From assembly GCA_029252685.1 (NCBI GenBank), contig JAQXAY010000097.1, positions 1-44,908 of the forward strand: a stretch of DNA of 44,908 nucleotides. Direction: 5' to 3'. Shown piece by piece: positions 26,710-35,052 of this stretch. Numbering within the stretch: position 1 is the stretch's first letter; every line of letters begins with the position of its first letter. The translations under genes and the position numbers were made by a program. The notes beneath the pieces were generated by a model that ran no database searches, was not told where the DNA came from, and saw only the letters and a program-made list of their open reading frames with translations. The stretch comes from Saprospiraceae bacterium (GTDB taxonomy: Bacteria; Bacteroidota; Bacteroidia; Chitinophagales; Saprospiraceae).

Positions 26710-27561
26710 ATGAGTTACCTGATTTGCCGATTTTTGAAAATCGGAACTGTCCTTGCAGTATTATTCTTTAATGTTACCGATTTAAAATCTATAAATCTGG
26801 TAAACAACTATAGCATGAGTTTAGATACTACTGAGGTTGATTCCCTGTTGTTTCTTTGTGACGACACACTTATAATTTTCGGTGAAACATTTTCAGAACC
26901 TGGCATCTATGAAGTCTTTCAAGAGGGTCCTGCCGATATGGATACCTTGTATATTCTAGAGTTGGTTGAGTCGAGTTTAGGTGGGTATTTGGTAAGCCCA
27001 TCAGACACAACTGTTTGTTTTGGTGAATCTATTGACTGTGTTTTATTGGATTCAGGTGGAGATACGCTAAGTTCTGCAAGTTCAATAAATTGGTATGAAT
27101 CGTCTTGGTTTGATTGTGATACCTGTTTTGCGACTAGTTTTCAAGGCTTGGATACAATGGAATATTCGGTTGATTTTTTGGATGCAAATGGTTGTTTACA
27201 AAGCCTTTCAGGTACCTATGTTTCAGAACGAGATTCAGATTGTTTTTTAGATCGTGTTTCTGTTCCTAATGCTTTTAGGCCGAATAGTGTTGTAGATGAT
27301 GCCAATAAAACGTTTGGGCCTATTTATTTTAAGAGTGCCCAGAAGTTAGAAAGAATGAGCATTTATAATCGTTGGGGTGAGCTTGTATTTGAGACAGGAT
27401 TTGCAGATACTGATCGTGGAGTTTGGGACGGAAATATAAACCTAAGGAACGGAGGGATTGCTCCTGCTCCTATGGATGTTTATTATTACGATTTAGTTGT
27501 GTTTTGTCCCTCAGTAAATAAGAACCGAGCATTTAGGGGCGAGTTAATGTTAATTCGATAA
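26710..27561 (+). CDS. Small secreted protein with T9SS type B C-terminal domain
   Basis: The product is 283 residues. A signal peptide (residues 1-27, ending TDLKS) precedes a short acidic region with scattered cysteines (CDDTL, CFGESIDCVLL, CDTC). The last 95 residues are a CHU_C/gliding motility-associated domain: 'VSVPNAFRPNSVVDD', 'RMSIYNRWGELVFETGF', 'MDVYYYDLVVF', 'FRGELMLIR'. It lacks the long repeat region of the 2364-residue protein, so it is almost only a sorting domain with a small head. It might be a co-secreted subunit or share the neighbouring SprF-like barrel. Its transcript ends at a strong terminator directly after the stop codon. Confidence 0.88.
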   Translation: MSYLICRFLKIGTVLAVLFFNVTDLKSINLVNNYSMSLDTTEVDSLLFLCDDTLIIFGETFSEPGIYEVFQEGPADMDTLYILELVESSLGGYLVSPSDTTVCFGESIDCVLLDSGGDTLSSASSINWYESSWFDCDTCFATSFQGLDTMEYSVDFLDANGCLQSLSGTYVSERDSDCFLDRVSVPNAFRPNSVVDDANKTFGPIYFKSAQKLERMSIYNRWGELVFETGFADTDRGVWDGNINLRNGGIAPAPMDVYYYDLVVFCPSVNKNRAFRGELMLIR

Positions 27562-27594
27562 AAAAAAGGGGCAAACTAATTTGCCCCTTTTTTT
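27561..27594. terminator. Bidirectional terminator between adhesin cluster and gldD
   Basis: An A run plus GGGGCAAA (27568-27575) pairs with TTTGCCCC (27580-27587) plus a T run around a CTAA loop. It serves both the plus-strand type B gene and the converging gldD, whose stop begins at 27594. Confidence 0.93.
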
Positions 27595-28190
27595 TATTCC
27601 CATTTAAAGGTATAAAACAAGGAATCTAGGTCCTGCTTTACAAAGTCTAGCATAGGCCTTAGTGAATCTGGTTTAGACTGTGAATCGAAGTAGAGTGAAC
27701 CTCTGAAAAAATGGTTCTGTGCCTCATCAGTCAGATAGAACTGATAATGGGATGCAACAGGGCCTTCTACCTCAAAAGCGATACCACGGGCTCCATAATC
27801 GTTCTGAAGAAGAATCTCATCAATGTATGTGGCCCTTTTGTTATGTTGGGATGTGATCTTAAAGGCATCTTCTTTAAGTTCTTTAAAGGATTTTGATTTT
27901 CCGACCTCTACATAGTTGCAATAAATTGTGCAATCAAATTCTTTCAAGTAGAGATTAAACCAGCATTCATTATCTGGCTTGAGATCAAAGTAACTAGTGT
28001 CTTGCTGAACTTCAAAATATGCGGGCATTCTAAACGAAAAGTTACAGTATGAAGTATTGAAGTCAGTGAAAGCCCTATCTGGATAATTGATTTTAGGGTA
28101 AGATCTAGGTTTTGGATTATAGATCGTACTATCGGTACATGCAAAGAGCAGGGTACAAATTGTTAGGATTCCGAAGAAACTATTTCTCAT
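27594..28190 (-). CDS. gldD: Gliding motility lipoprotein GldD
   Basis: The product is 198 residues with a lipobox (LFAC, Cys18). The mature part starts 'TDSTIYNPKPRSYPKINYPD', close to the PKPRGY-type signature I associate with GldD, and continues with 'NFSFRMPAYFEV', 'ECWFNLYLKEFDCTIYCNYV' and 'ARGIAFEVEGPVASHYQFYL'. GldD is one of the Flavobacterium johnsoniae proteins required for gliding; its biochemical role is not known. The gene overlaps the end of gldE by one base, so the two are translationally coupled. This gldE-gldD order downstream of ssb and mutY is the arrangement known from F. johnsoniae. Confidence 0.93.
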   Translation of the reverse strand: MRNSFFGILTICTLLFACTDSTIYNPKPRSYPKINYPDRAFTDFNTSYCNFSFRMPAYFEVQQDTSYFDLKPDNECWFNLYLKEFDCTIYCNYVEVGKSKSFKELKEDAFKITSQHNKRATYIDEILLQNDYGARGIAFEVEGPVASHYQFYLTDEAQNHFFRGSLYFDSQSKPDSLRPMLDFVKQDLDSLFYTFKWE

Positions 28191-29611
28191 TATGTTCTGG
28201 TGATTTTTACTTCTTTAATTCTTTTCTTGTCTACGGATATAACTTTAAATATGAACGACTTGAATCGGAATTCCGTATTGATAGTTGGAATTGACTTTGC
28301 TATTTCTAAAAGTAGCCCTGCTATTGAGTCTGCCTCTCCACGAATCGCTTCAAAGTAATTGCTTTCGATGTCTAATATCTTGTAGATATCATTCAACAAT
28401 GTTTTCCCTTCAAAGATAAAATTATCTTTATCTAGGCGTTGGTAAACTAATTCTACCTCATCGTCAAATTCATCTTTTATGTCTCCAATAACTTCCTCAA
28501 GGATATCCTCTAAGGTAACTATACCTAGTGTACCACCGTATTCGTCTACTACTACAGCAAGGTGCATTCTTGAACTTTGAAACTCCTTTAACATGACATT
28601 TATCTTCTTTGCCTCAGGCGCAAAAATGATATTGTCTCGAATAAGATTTTGCCAATCGAAAGCCTTAGTTTCATTCAAGTATGGAAGAAGATCTTTAGCG
28701 TAAAGGATGCCTGTGATTCTGTCAAAATCTTCTTCAAATACAGGCATACGGGAGTAGCCACTATCTTTTACAATTGTTAGTATTTCACTAAAGTCCATTT
28801 CTTTGTCAATCGCTATGACATCTACCCGAGCTGTCATGATCTGTTTAACCATTACATCTCCAAACGATACAATACGTTTAAGAATATCTATCTCGGAATT
28901 TTCTGTAGTGTCATCAACTACCGTAAGTTCTATGGCTTGCCCTATTTCTGCTCTTGATGGAGAGTTAGAGTCTGTTTTTCTTTCTAGTCTTCGCTCGATT
29001 AGGTTTGATCCTTTTACAAGGAAGGAAGCAAGTGGTTTAAAGGCTCTTAACATCAGGATAAGCGGTCGAGCCATAAACTTTGCCAATTTCATTTTATTGA
29101 CCTGTGCATATACTTTTGGAGTAATCTCCCCGAAGAGTACTAGGATAAAGGTAACTCCTAGAACAGTTACGGAGTTTGATAGAAGGCTTTGATAGCTAGA
29201 AACCTCCATTAGCCCCAGTCGTTCATTCAGTAGTTGTGCCGAATTGAAAAATGCATTATTGCCCAGACTCATTTCTACGATGAGGTCAGATATTAGTACA
29301 ATTGCAATGTTGATAAAATTGTTTGCTATTAGTATAGTAGCAAGCAAGGATCTAGGGGCCTCTTTTAATTTTAGGATTGCTTTTGCCTGTCTAGATTCTT
29401 CATTTTCGAGAAGGGCAAATTCATTATGTCCTAAGGAAAAAAAGGCAACTTCTGAGCCAGAAACTAGCGCAGAACCAATGATCAACACAATTAATAGTGC
29501 GATATACATTATTAGGAGTGAACTATCGACATTCTGAATGTCTTGCCCACTTTGATAAAAGAGGAAGCAAAATTTATTGAAAAAGCAACTGGAAGGAAGG
29601 TCTAAGTCCAA
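28190..29611 (-). CDS. gldE: Gliding motility-associated protein GldE (CNNM/CBS family)
   Basis: The product is 473 residues. A DUF21/CNNM transmembrane domain (about 33-200, 'MYIALLIVLIIGSALVSGSE') is followed by a CBS domain pair (about 235-355, 'VMVKQIMTARVDVIAI', 'YSRMPVFEE', 'MHLAVVVDEYGGTLGIVTLE') and a C-terminal CorC/HlyC transporter-associated domain (about 370-470). The start codon at 29611 is TTG; the resulting MDLDLPSS resembles the MDPEPPS-type N-terminus I recall for GldE, so I prefer it to the ATG at 29509. GldE is an inner-membrane protein linked to GldD; in F. johnsoniae it is dispensable but supports GldD function. A terminator separates it from ssb. Confidence 0.92.
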   Translation of the reverse strand: MDLDLPSSCFFNKFCFLFYQSGQDIQNVDSSLLIMYIALLIVLIIGSALVSGSEVAFFSLGHNEFALLENEESRQAKAILKLKEAPRSLLATILIANNFINIAIVLISDLIVEMSLGNNAFFNSAQLLNERLGLMEVSSYQSLLSNSVTVLGVTFILVLFGEITPKVYAQVNKMKLAKFMARPLILMLRAFKPLASFLVKGSNLIERRLERKTDSNSPSRAEIGQAIELTVVDDTTENSEIDILKRIVSFGDVMVKQIMTARVDVIAIDKEMDFSEILTIVKDSGYSRMPVFEEDFDRITGILYAKDLLPYLNETKAFDWQNLIRDNIIFAPEAKKINVMLKEFQSSRMHLAVVVDEYGGTLGIVTLEDILEEVIGDIKDEFDDEVELVYQRLDKDNFIFEGKTLLNDIYKILDIESNYFEAIRGEADSIAGLLLEIAKSIPTINTEFRFKSFIFKVISVDKKRIKEVKITRT

Positions 29612-29715
29612 GAAGAATATCTTTAATTAAGAATGATAAGTTCAATATAGGTATAAAATTAAGAATGAAACTGTTGAATAGCTAGATAATTATATGAAAA
29701 ATGCCAACTGTATAC

Positions 29716-29748
29716 AAAAAAGGGCAGCTGTGAAGCTGCCCTTTTTTG
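29716..29748 (-). terminator. Rho-independent terminator between ssb and gldE
   Basis: GGGCAGCT (29722-29729) and AGCTGCCC (29734-29741) form a GC-rich 8-bp stem with a GTGA loop, extended by A and T runs on the two sides. It lies directly after the ssb stop codon on the minus strand, so tgt-mutY-ssb transcripts should mostly stop before gldE. Confidence 0.9.
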
Positions 29749-29749
29749 T

Positions 29750-30199
29750 TTAGAATGGTAAATCGTCACTCATTTCTTCATTAGAGGGTGAGTTTTCAGT
29801 TTGTGGCGCATTACTTATTGCACCAGCGGAAGATTCTTGCATTCCTGGGTTGCTGCCCATTTCTGTTGCATCTCTTTTGTTTACAATTCTTAAGTAATTG
29901 GCAACGACATCAGTAGAATATCTTTCTTTTCCTTCTTGATCAGTCCACTTTCGAGTAGTTAGTTTTCCTTCAATATAGATTTGCATACCTTTTCTAAGTG
30001 ATTTTTCAGCCCTATCGGCTAAACTTCTCCACATAGTAACTGTATGCCATTCAGTTACTTCTTTCCATTCGTTGGTGTTTTTGTCTTTATAGTTTTCCGA
30101 GGTAGCAATTCTTAACCTTGCGACACTTACACCGCTCTCGAGTGATTTTATTTCTGGGTCTGCCCCTAAGTTTCCTATAAGTATTACGCGATTTACCAT
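29750..30199 (-). CDS. ssb: Single-stranded DNA-binding protein
   Basis: The product is 149 residues. An OB-fold spans residues 1-105 ('[20 protein letters not shown]', '[14 protein letters not shown]', '[20 protein letters not shown]', '[15 protein letters not shown]'). A short flexible linker leads to the acidic tail DDLPF, which contacts partner proteins in replication and repair. It lies 31 bases after mutY in the same direction and is followed at once by a terminator. Confidence 0.97.
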   Translation of the reverse strand: MVNRVILIGNLGADPEIKSLESGVSVARLRIATSENYKDKNTNEWKEVTEWHTVTMWRSLADRAEKSLRKGMQIYIEGKLTTRKWTDQEGKERYSTDVVANYLRIVNKRDATEMGSNPGMQESSAGAISNAPQTENSPSNEEMSDDLPF

Positions 30200-30230
30200 A
30201 ACATTTGATGTTTAGATTTTTTAAAATTGG

Positions 30231-31304
30231 TTAAAGAAGGAAACTGCTTTGATAGATGTTCTTAGAAATAAAGTCCCTAATAACCACGGGGAAAGCAAAG
30301 TTAGCCAAATCTTTGAAGGACACGAACTGACCGCCTTCTATAGTAAAAGGAGAATTCGAGCCTTTTAGTTCTATTTTGTAGAACTTTGCATGAATGATTT
30401 GATGACTTAAAGTTTGTTTGCCGCCACCAATAAAGGATATCTCAAACTTATCTTTAAACTGGTCTTGTTCTTCAAGCAGTAATTCCATTTGATTCAGCTT
30501 TGTTTCCTGTTGAGTTTCTAGTAAAGGAAACTCAAACAAGTTTTGCCAAATATCCTTAGATATTCTTTCTACAATCTGTACAGATGCCGAATCAGTAAGT
30601 ATAAGATAGTTGAAGTACCTTGCTTTTTTTGAGAGTTTATTTTTTTTTCGAGGTAAGTCCCCAATTAGGTCATCTTTTTTTGCTACACAGTCTTCGGAAA
30701 AGGGACATGAGGTACAAGCTGGTAGTTTTGGAGTGCAATGCTTTGCTCCAAAATTCATAATAGCTTGGTTGAAAGCTGCTGCTTTTTCTCTAGGTAAAAG
30801 TTTATTTACCTCCTCTTGAAAGTATTTTTTTCCAGTTGTAGAGTCTATGGGTAAGTGTATTCCAAATATCCTGGAAAGGACTCTGTAAACATTGCCGTCC
30901 ACCACAGCGTAGGGGAGATCATAGGCGAAGGAGGCAATAGCTGCTGCAGTATATGTTCCCACTCCTTTTAATTTCAGAATCTCTTCATAGGTTTCAGGAA
31001 ATTTACCGCCTAGTGTTTCATGAATGTATTTAGCTGAGGCATGAAGATTTCGGGCTCTTGAATAATAGCCCAATCCTTCCCAGTCTTTCATGATTTTATT
31101 TTCGGGTGCATTTGCAAGATCAGCAATCGTGGGATAATTACTTGTGAATTTGATATAATAAGGGGTTCCTTGTTCAACCCGTGTTTGTTGAAGTATAATT
31201 TCAGATAACCAGATATGATAGGGATTTTTGCTTCCCTTCCATGCTAAGGGACGGGGGTTATCTTCCTGCCACCTTAATAATTTAGTGCTAAAATCCTTTG
31301 ACAT
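30231..31304 (-). CDS. mutY: A/G-specific adenine DNA glycosylase
   Basis: I place the start at the ATG at 31302-31304 (MSKDFSTKLLRWQ), giving 357 residues; the frame extends upstream into the permease gene without resemblance to MutY. The HhH-GPD domain shows the catalytic Glu in 'WLSEIILQQTRVEQG', the helix-hairpin-helix 'KLKGVGTYTAAAIASFAY' and the Asp in 'AVVDGNVYRVLSR'. The iron-sulphur loop has the spacing C-x6-C-x2-C-x5-C ('CTPKLPACTSCPFSEDC'). A NUDIX-like C-terminal domain recognises 8-oxoguanine. MutY removes adenine mispaired with 8-oxoG. It is 26 bases after the LptF/G-type gene and 31 before ssb. Confidence 0.96.
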   Translation of the reverse strand: MSKDFSTKLLRWQEDNPRPLAWKGSKNPYHIWLSEIILQQTRVEQGTPYYIKFTSNYPTIADLANAPENKIMKDWEGLGYYSRARNLHASAKYIHETLGGKFPETYEEILKLKGVGTYTAAAIASFAYDLPYAVVDGNVYRVLSRIFGIHLPIDSTTGKKYFQEEVNKLLPREKAAAFNQAIMNFGAKHCTPKLPACTSCPFSEDCVAKKDDLIGDLPRKKNKLSKKARYFNYLILTDSASVQIVERISKDIWQNLFEFPLLETQQETKLNQMELLLEEQDQFKDKFEISFIGGGKQTLSHQIIHAKFYKIELKGSNSPFTIEGGQFVSFKDLANFAFPVVIRDFISKNIYQSSFLL

Positions 31305-31330
31305 ACTTATATATACCGGATGGAAATAAT

Positions 31331-32422
31331 TTATTTCTGTGCTTTTCGCACTGTAAGATAAGCGATAATACTGAATATGATGTTTGGTATCCAAACCCCG
31401 AGCGTAGAAGGAACATTTTCGCTATTAGCAAAGGTAACCGAGAATTTAGACATCAATATCATTGCAGCACCTATAGAAATTCCAAGTGCAAGGTGCAGTC
31501 CGGTACCACCGCGCACTTTTCGGGAGGCAATGGATACTCCAAGAATACACAACAGTAGCATACTTACTGACTCGGCTGTACGTCTTGTGCGTTCAACCAA
31601 GTAGGCTTTTGAACCGCCAAGTCCCCGATTTTTTTCACGTTCAATGAAGTTATTCATGTCAGGTGTTGTAACCATTTCTTTCTGATTGATATAGCGCACA
31701 AAATCAGATGGATGCATATTGATTATTGTGTCCATTGATCGACCTCTGCCGAATTCTATAGCCTCATTGTTTCCGTTGAACGTATGAATCACATAGTCGT
31801 GAATTTTCCAGCGATTAGGATCCTCGAGAAAACTAACTTTTTTAGCTTGGAGTAAATAGGTTAGTTGCAAGTCTTCATATCGTGTAAGTCTGAATGTCCT
31901 TCCCGTAGAGTCTCGTTTGTTGTAATTTCTGATGTATATTTTTTCATCGGGACTCGTGTACATTTGAATGTCTCTCGTTTTTCCTTTGTCATTCTGCTCG
32001 TATATATAGTTGTTCTCAAAGTTCAAGCGTGTTTGATTGGACAGAGGAAGTGCATAGTGATTAGCAAATAAGTGTAGGGCGGTGAAAACACCTGCTACGA
32101 CGAGATAGCTTGAAAGAAATCTTCTAAAAGGGACGCCTGCGTTTAGAATGGAAATAATCTCAGACTGATAAGCCATTCTTGATGTGAAGAAAATAATTGC
32201 AATCAGCAGGAACATGGGCCAAAGGAGCATGTTGATCCAGAATACAAAATTTATATAATATTCAGAGAATATAACGGTGGCAGAAAGATCATGCTCAATA
32301 AACTTGTCAACCTTGTTGATATAATCTATCGACATAGCTATCAAGGTAAAAATGAGGCAAACGAAAAAGAACGTTTGCACAAATTTCTTACCTATATACA
32401 AGTCTAGTTTTTTAATTGGCAT
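31331..32422 (-). CDS. LptF/LptG-family LPS export permease
   Basis: The product is 363 residues with the YjgP/YjgQ family layout: three N-terminal membrane helices (about 12-35, 55-80, 100-120), a beta-jellyroll periplasmic domain, and three C-terminal helices (about 275-360). Typical blocks are 'LDLYIGKKFVQTFF', 'SRMAYQSEIISILNAGVPFRR', and 'KVRGGTGLHLALGISIGAAMI'. LptF and LptG, with the ATPase LptB, extract lipopolysaccharide from the inner membrane and hand it to LptC. Whether this is LptF or LptG cannot be decided here. The start is three bases after the tgt stop, so it is cotranscribed with tgt. Confidence 0.93.
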   Translation of the reverse strand: MPIKKLDLYIGKKFVQTFFFVCLIFTLIAMSIDYINKVDKFIEHDLSATVIFSEYYINFVFWINMLLWPMFLLIAIIFFTSRMAYQSEIISILNAGVPFRRFLSSYLVVAGVFTALHLFANHYALPLSNQTRLNFENNYIYEQNDKGKTRDIQMYTSPDEKIYIRNYNKRDSTGRTFRLTRYEDLQLTYLLQAKKVSFLEDPNRWKIHDYVIHTFNGNNEAIEFGRGRSMDTIINMHPSDFVRYINQKEMVTTPDMNNFIEREKNRGLGGSKAYLVERTRRTAESVSMLLLCILGVSIASRKVRGGTGLHLALGISIGAAMILMSKFSVTFANSENVPSTLGVWIPNIIFSIIAYLTVRKAQK

Positions 32423-32425
32423 GCG

Positions 32426-33556
32426 TTACAATCTTCTCGTAATCTTAGGCATTATTGCATCTTTCCATACGCTAAAGGTACCCTCTAAAATATGTTTTCT
32501 TGCTTCTTTAACCAACCAAAGATAGAATGAAAGATTATGCATAGATGCAATTTGAGCGCCAAGGCTCTCTTTTGCAGCGAATAAATGACGCACATAAGCT
32601 TTTGTATGGGCTCTGGACGTGTCAGAAGTACTATTCGGATCTAATGGTTCATGTACGTCCTTCCATTTAGCATTCTTTATATTGAGTATACCTTCAGAAG
32701 TATATAGTAAGCCATGTCTTGCATTTCTTGTAGGAAGGACACAATCAAACATATCAATACCTAGGCCAATACACTCTAGGATATTGGCTGGAGTTCCAAC
32801 TCCCATTAGATATCTAGGCTTATCTTTTGGAAGAATCTGACAAACATGATCGGTCATTTCGTACATTTCTTCTGCAGGTTCCCCCACACTTAATCCACCA
32901 ATTGCATTTGCCTGTTGATCCATAGATGCTATAAATTCTGCAGATTTTGCACGAAGATCTTTAAATACAGAACCTTGTACTATTGGGAATAGCGTTTGTT
33001 CATAATCATATATGGGTTTGGTGTTATTCACATGATCCACACATCTTTTTAACCAACGGTGAGTCATCTCCATAGACTTTCTGGCATATTCGTAGGTACA
33101 TGGATACGGTGTACATTCATCGAAGGCCATTATAATATCAGCTCCAATACTGCGCTGGATATCCATAGCGATTTCTGGCGTAAAGAAGTGCTTTGATCCA
33201 TCGATATGTGAGCGGAAGGTAACACCCTCTTCAGTAATTTTTCGTCGTTGGCTAAGGGAGTATACTTGGAAACCACCACTATCAGTAAGTATTGGTCTAT
33301 CCCAGTTTATAAACTTATGGAGACCGCCTGCATTTTCCAGAATCTTTGTTCCCGGTTTTAAATATAGGTGATATGTATTCCCTAAAATGATCTGTGCTTC
33401 GATCTGCTCTTTTAGGTCTCTTTGTTGAACAGTTTTGACTGTTCCTATAGTACCAACGGGCATGAAAATAGGAGTTTCTATTTCACCATGATCTGTCTTT
33501 ACGACTCCTGCACGTGCACTACTCTTCTCGTCTTTTGAAATTAGCTTGAAATCCAG
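32426..33556 (-). CDS. tgt: Queuine tRNA-ribosyltransferase, probable CTG start
   Basis: Tgt exchanges guanine at position 34 of GUN-anticodon tRNAs for a queuine precursor. Motifs include 'ILTDSGGFQVYSLS' (catalytic Asp), 'AIGGLSVGEPAEEMYEM', 'DMFDCVLPTRNARHG' (nucleophile Asp) and the zinc-binding C-terminal region, which appears altered here. From the first in-frame ATG (33463) the protein would lack its conserved N-terminus. Upstream in the same frame the codons spell DFKLISKDEKSSARAG, then VVKTDHGEIETPIF, just before MPVGT, the expected family start. There is no ATG, GTG or TTG in that extension, but a CTG at 33556-33554 sits exactly where the family begins, giving 376 residues, the usual length. 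A promoter box 28 bases before it excludes longer starts. Confidence 0.93.
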   Translation of the reverse strand: MDFKLISKDEKSSARAGVVKTDHGEIETPIFMPVGTIGTVKTVQQRDLKEQIEAQIILGNTYHLYLKPGTKILENAGGLHKFINWDRPILTDSGGFQVYSLSQRRKITEEGVTFRSHIDGSKHFFTPEIAMDIQRSIGADIIMAFDECTPYPCTYEYARKSMEMTHRWLKRCVDHVNNTKPIYDYEQTLFPIVQGSVFKDLRAKSAEFIASMDQQANAIGGLSVGEPAEEMYEMTDHVCQILPKDKPRYLMGVGTPANILECIGLGIDMFDCVLPTRNARHGLLYTSEGILNIKNAKWKDVHEPLDPNSTSDTSRAHTKAYVRHLFAAKESLGAQIASMHNLSFYLWLVKEARKHILEGTFSVWKDAIMPKITRRL

Positions 33557-33584
33557 AACTTTTAGTTTTAGTTTAAAAGGATTA

Positions 33585-33592
33585 CAAAGGTA
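33585..33592 (-). promoter_or_regulatory. -7 box for the tgt-LptF/G-mutY-ssb operon
   Basis: The minus strand reads TACCTTTG, an exact TAnnTTTG match. Transcription would start near 33578, about 22 bases before the CTG proposed as the tgt start and about 115 before the first ATG. Confidence 0.6.
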
Positions 33593-33636
33593 ATAAAGAA
33601 TTGAATAAAAGAATATTTCACTAGGAGAGACCTAAT

Positions 33637-35034
33637 TTAAACACGATTCCGGTGCCTGTCTAGGTTCATAAGTATACCCATGAGCATAGAAAAGCCTAAT
33701 AAAGAAGAACCTCCTTTACTTATAAAAGGTAGAGGAATCCCTATGACTGGAGCAAGTCCCATGGTCATTCCAATGTTGATAAAGAAGTGAATAAAGAGTA
33801 TGCAGGCAACTCCGTAGGCAAAGACTCTTGAAAATGAATTTTTCTGTCTTTCTGCTAGTTTGATAATTCTCAAGATTAGAAGAATGAATAATATTATGAT
33901 ACCTGAAGAACCAATAAAGCCTTGCTCCTCTCCTATGGTACAAAAAATAAAGTCTGTACTTTGTTCTGGCACATGATTGCCAGCGGTAAGATCACCATGA
34001 AAAATACCTTTACCCTTTACACCTCCAGAACCTATTGCCAATTTGGATTGATTAAGATTGTAAAGTGAGCCTTGGGGATCGCATTGAGAAGGATTAAGCC
34101 AAACATTAATTCGATCTTTTTGGTGTGGCTTTAGATTCTCGAAAGAAAAGTCTGCTAAATAAACAACGCAGGATGCAATGACTCCAGCAAAAAGAGTAAT
34201 GAGCGGAAGTCGAATACCTTTCTTGCTGAAATGAGCAAGGCTTAGTACAAGAAATGCGAACACCATGCCATATAAATAGAATACCATTTGATTGTTAAAG
34301 AGAAAATAAACAAATGCGAGGATAGCTATTATAAGGAGGAACCATATATTCCTTTTGTTTTGCTGGCTGGCTAGGAAAAAGGAGCCCACTATTGAGATTA
34401 TAGCAATGATGCTGATTGCTTCAAATCGTAGGCCAAGAATAAGTAATATTAGTGTTATGAGGCCTGTGATTAAATAATTGGCAGGGAATCCCTCTCTATA
34501 TAAAACGATGAAAAAAGCAAAGAAAACTAGTGCAGAGCCTGCATCTGGCTGTAGCAATATGATCAACATAGGCAATAAGAAGAGACCAATAGATATTGCT
34601 TGAGTTTTTACATTTTTTAAGGATATAGAATATGATCCTAAGTAGCCAGCCAGGGCAAGATTTGTAAATACTTTTGCTAACTCCGAGGGTTGTAGAGAGA
34701 AGGAAGCAATCCTATACCACGATGTAGCTCCTTTTATCTCTACTCCAAAAACGAGTACGCCTATTAAGAGAATAATACCTAAAGCATATAAAGGATACGC
34801 AAGATTAATCCAAAATTTTCGATCTAATGCAGCGCAGACAAAAAAGATTGCTGAACTTATAAGGATCCAAATACTTTGAGATCGAACGATTTTGTTACTA
34901 AATATATTCGAAAAGGAATTTAGATCAATCTGGTCAGCTTCAACAGACAGGATCATAAGCCAGCCTATTAGGACTAATCCAAAGTAAAGCGAAACGCTTA
35001 TCAAGTCGATCTTTTTTCCTATAGCATTAGCCAT
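33637..35034 (-). CDS. rodA: Rod shape-determining protein RodA (SEDS glycosyltransferase)
   Basis: The product is 465 residues with about ten membrane helices, longer than E. coli RodA (370). SEDS family motifs are 'GATSWYRIASFSLQPSELAK', 'QPDAGSALVFFAFF', 'AIGSGGVKGKG', 'PEQSTDFIFCTIGEEQGFIG' and 'GIPLPFISKGGSSLLG'. RodA polymerises glycan strands for side-wall elongation with a class B penicillin-binding protein. RodA is favoured over FtsW by the 'HVPEQSTDFIF' and GxxKGKG context. The extra length comes from a helix-rich insert between about 180 and 290. It is 18 bases after the SPOR-domain gene, probably one operon. Confidence 0.95.
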   Translation of the reverse strand: MANAIGKKIDLISVSLYFGLVLIGWLMILSVEADQIDLNSFSNIFSNKIVRSQSIWILISSAIFFVCAALDRKFWINLAYPLYALGIILLIGVLVFGVEIKGATSWYRIASFSLQPSELAKVFTNLALAGYLGSYSISLKNVKTQAISIGLFLLPMLIILLQPDAGSALVFFAFFIVLYREGFPANYLITGLITLILLILGLRFEAISIIAIISIVGSFFLASQQNKRNIWFLLIIAILAFVYFLFNNQMVFYLYGMVFAFLVLSLAHFSKKGIRLPLITLFAGVIASCVVYLADFSFENLKPHQKDRINVWLNPSQCDPQGSLYNLNQSKLAIGSGGVKGKGIFHGDLTAGNHVPEQSTDFIFCTIGEEQGFIGSSGIIILFILLILRIIKLAERQKNSFSRVFAYGVACILFIHFFINIGMTMGLAPVIGIPLPFISKGGSSLLGFSMLMGILMNLDRHRNRV

Positions 35035-35052
35035 ATTTACTTTGACTAAAAT

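Noticed and set aside
32426-33463. tgt starting at the first in-frame ATG
   Set aside because: It removes 31 residues that match the conserved Tgt N-terminus, and leaves an implausible leader of about 115 bases from the promoter box.
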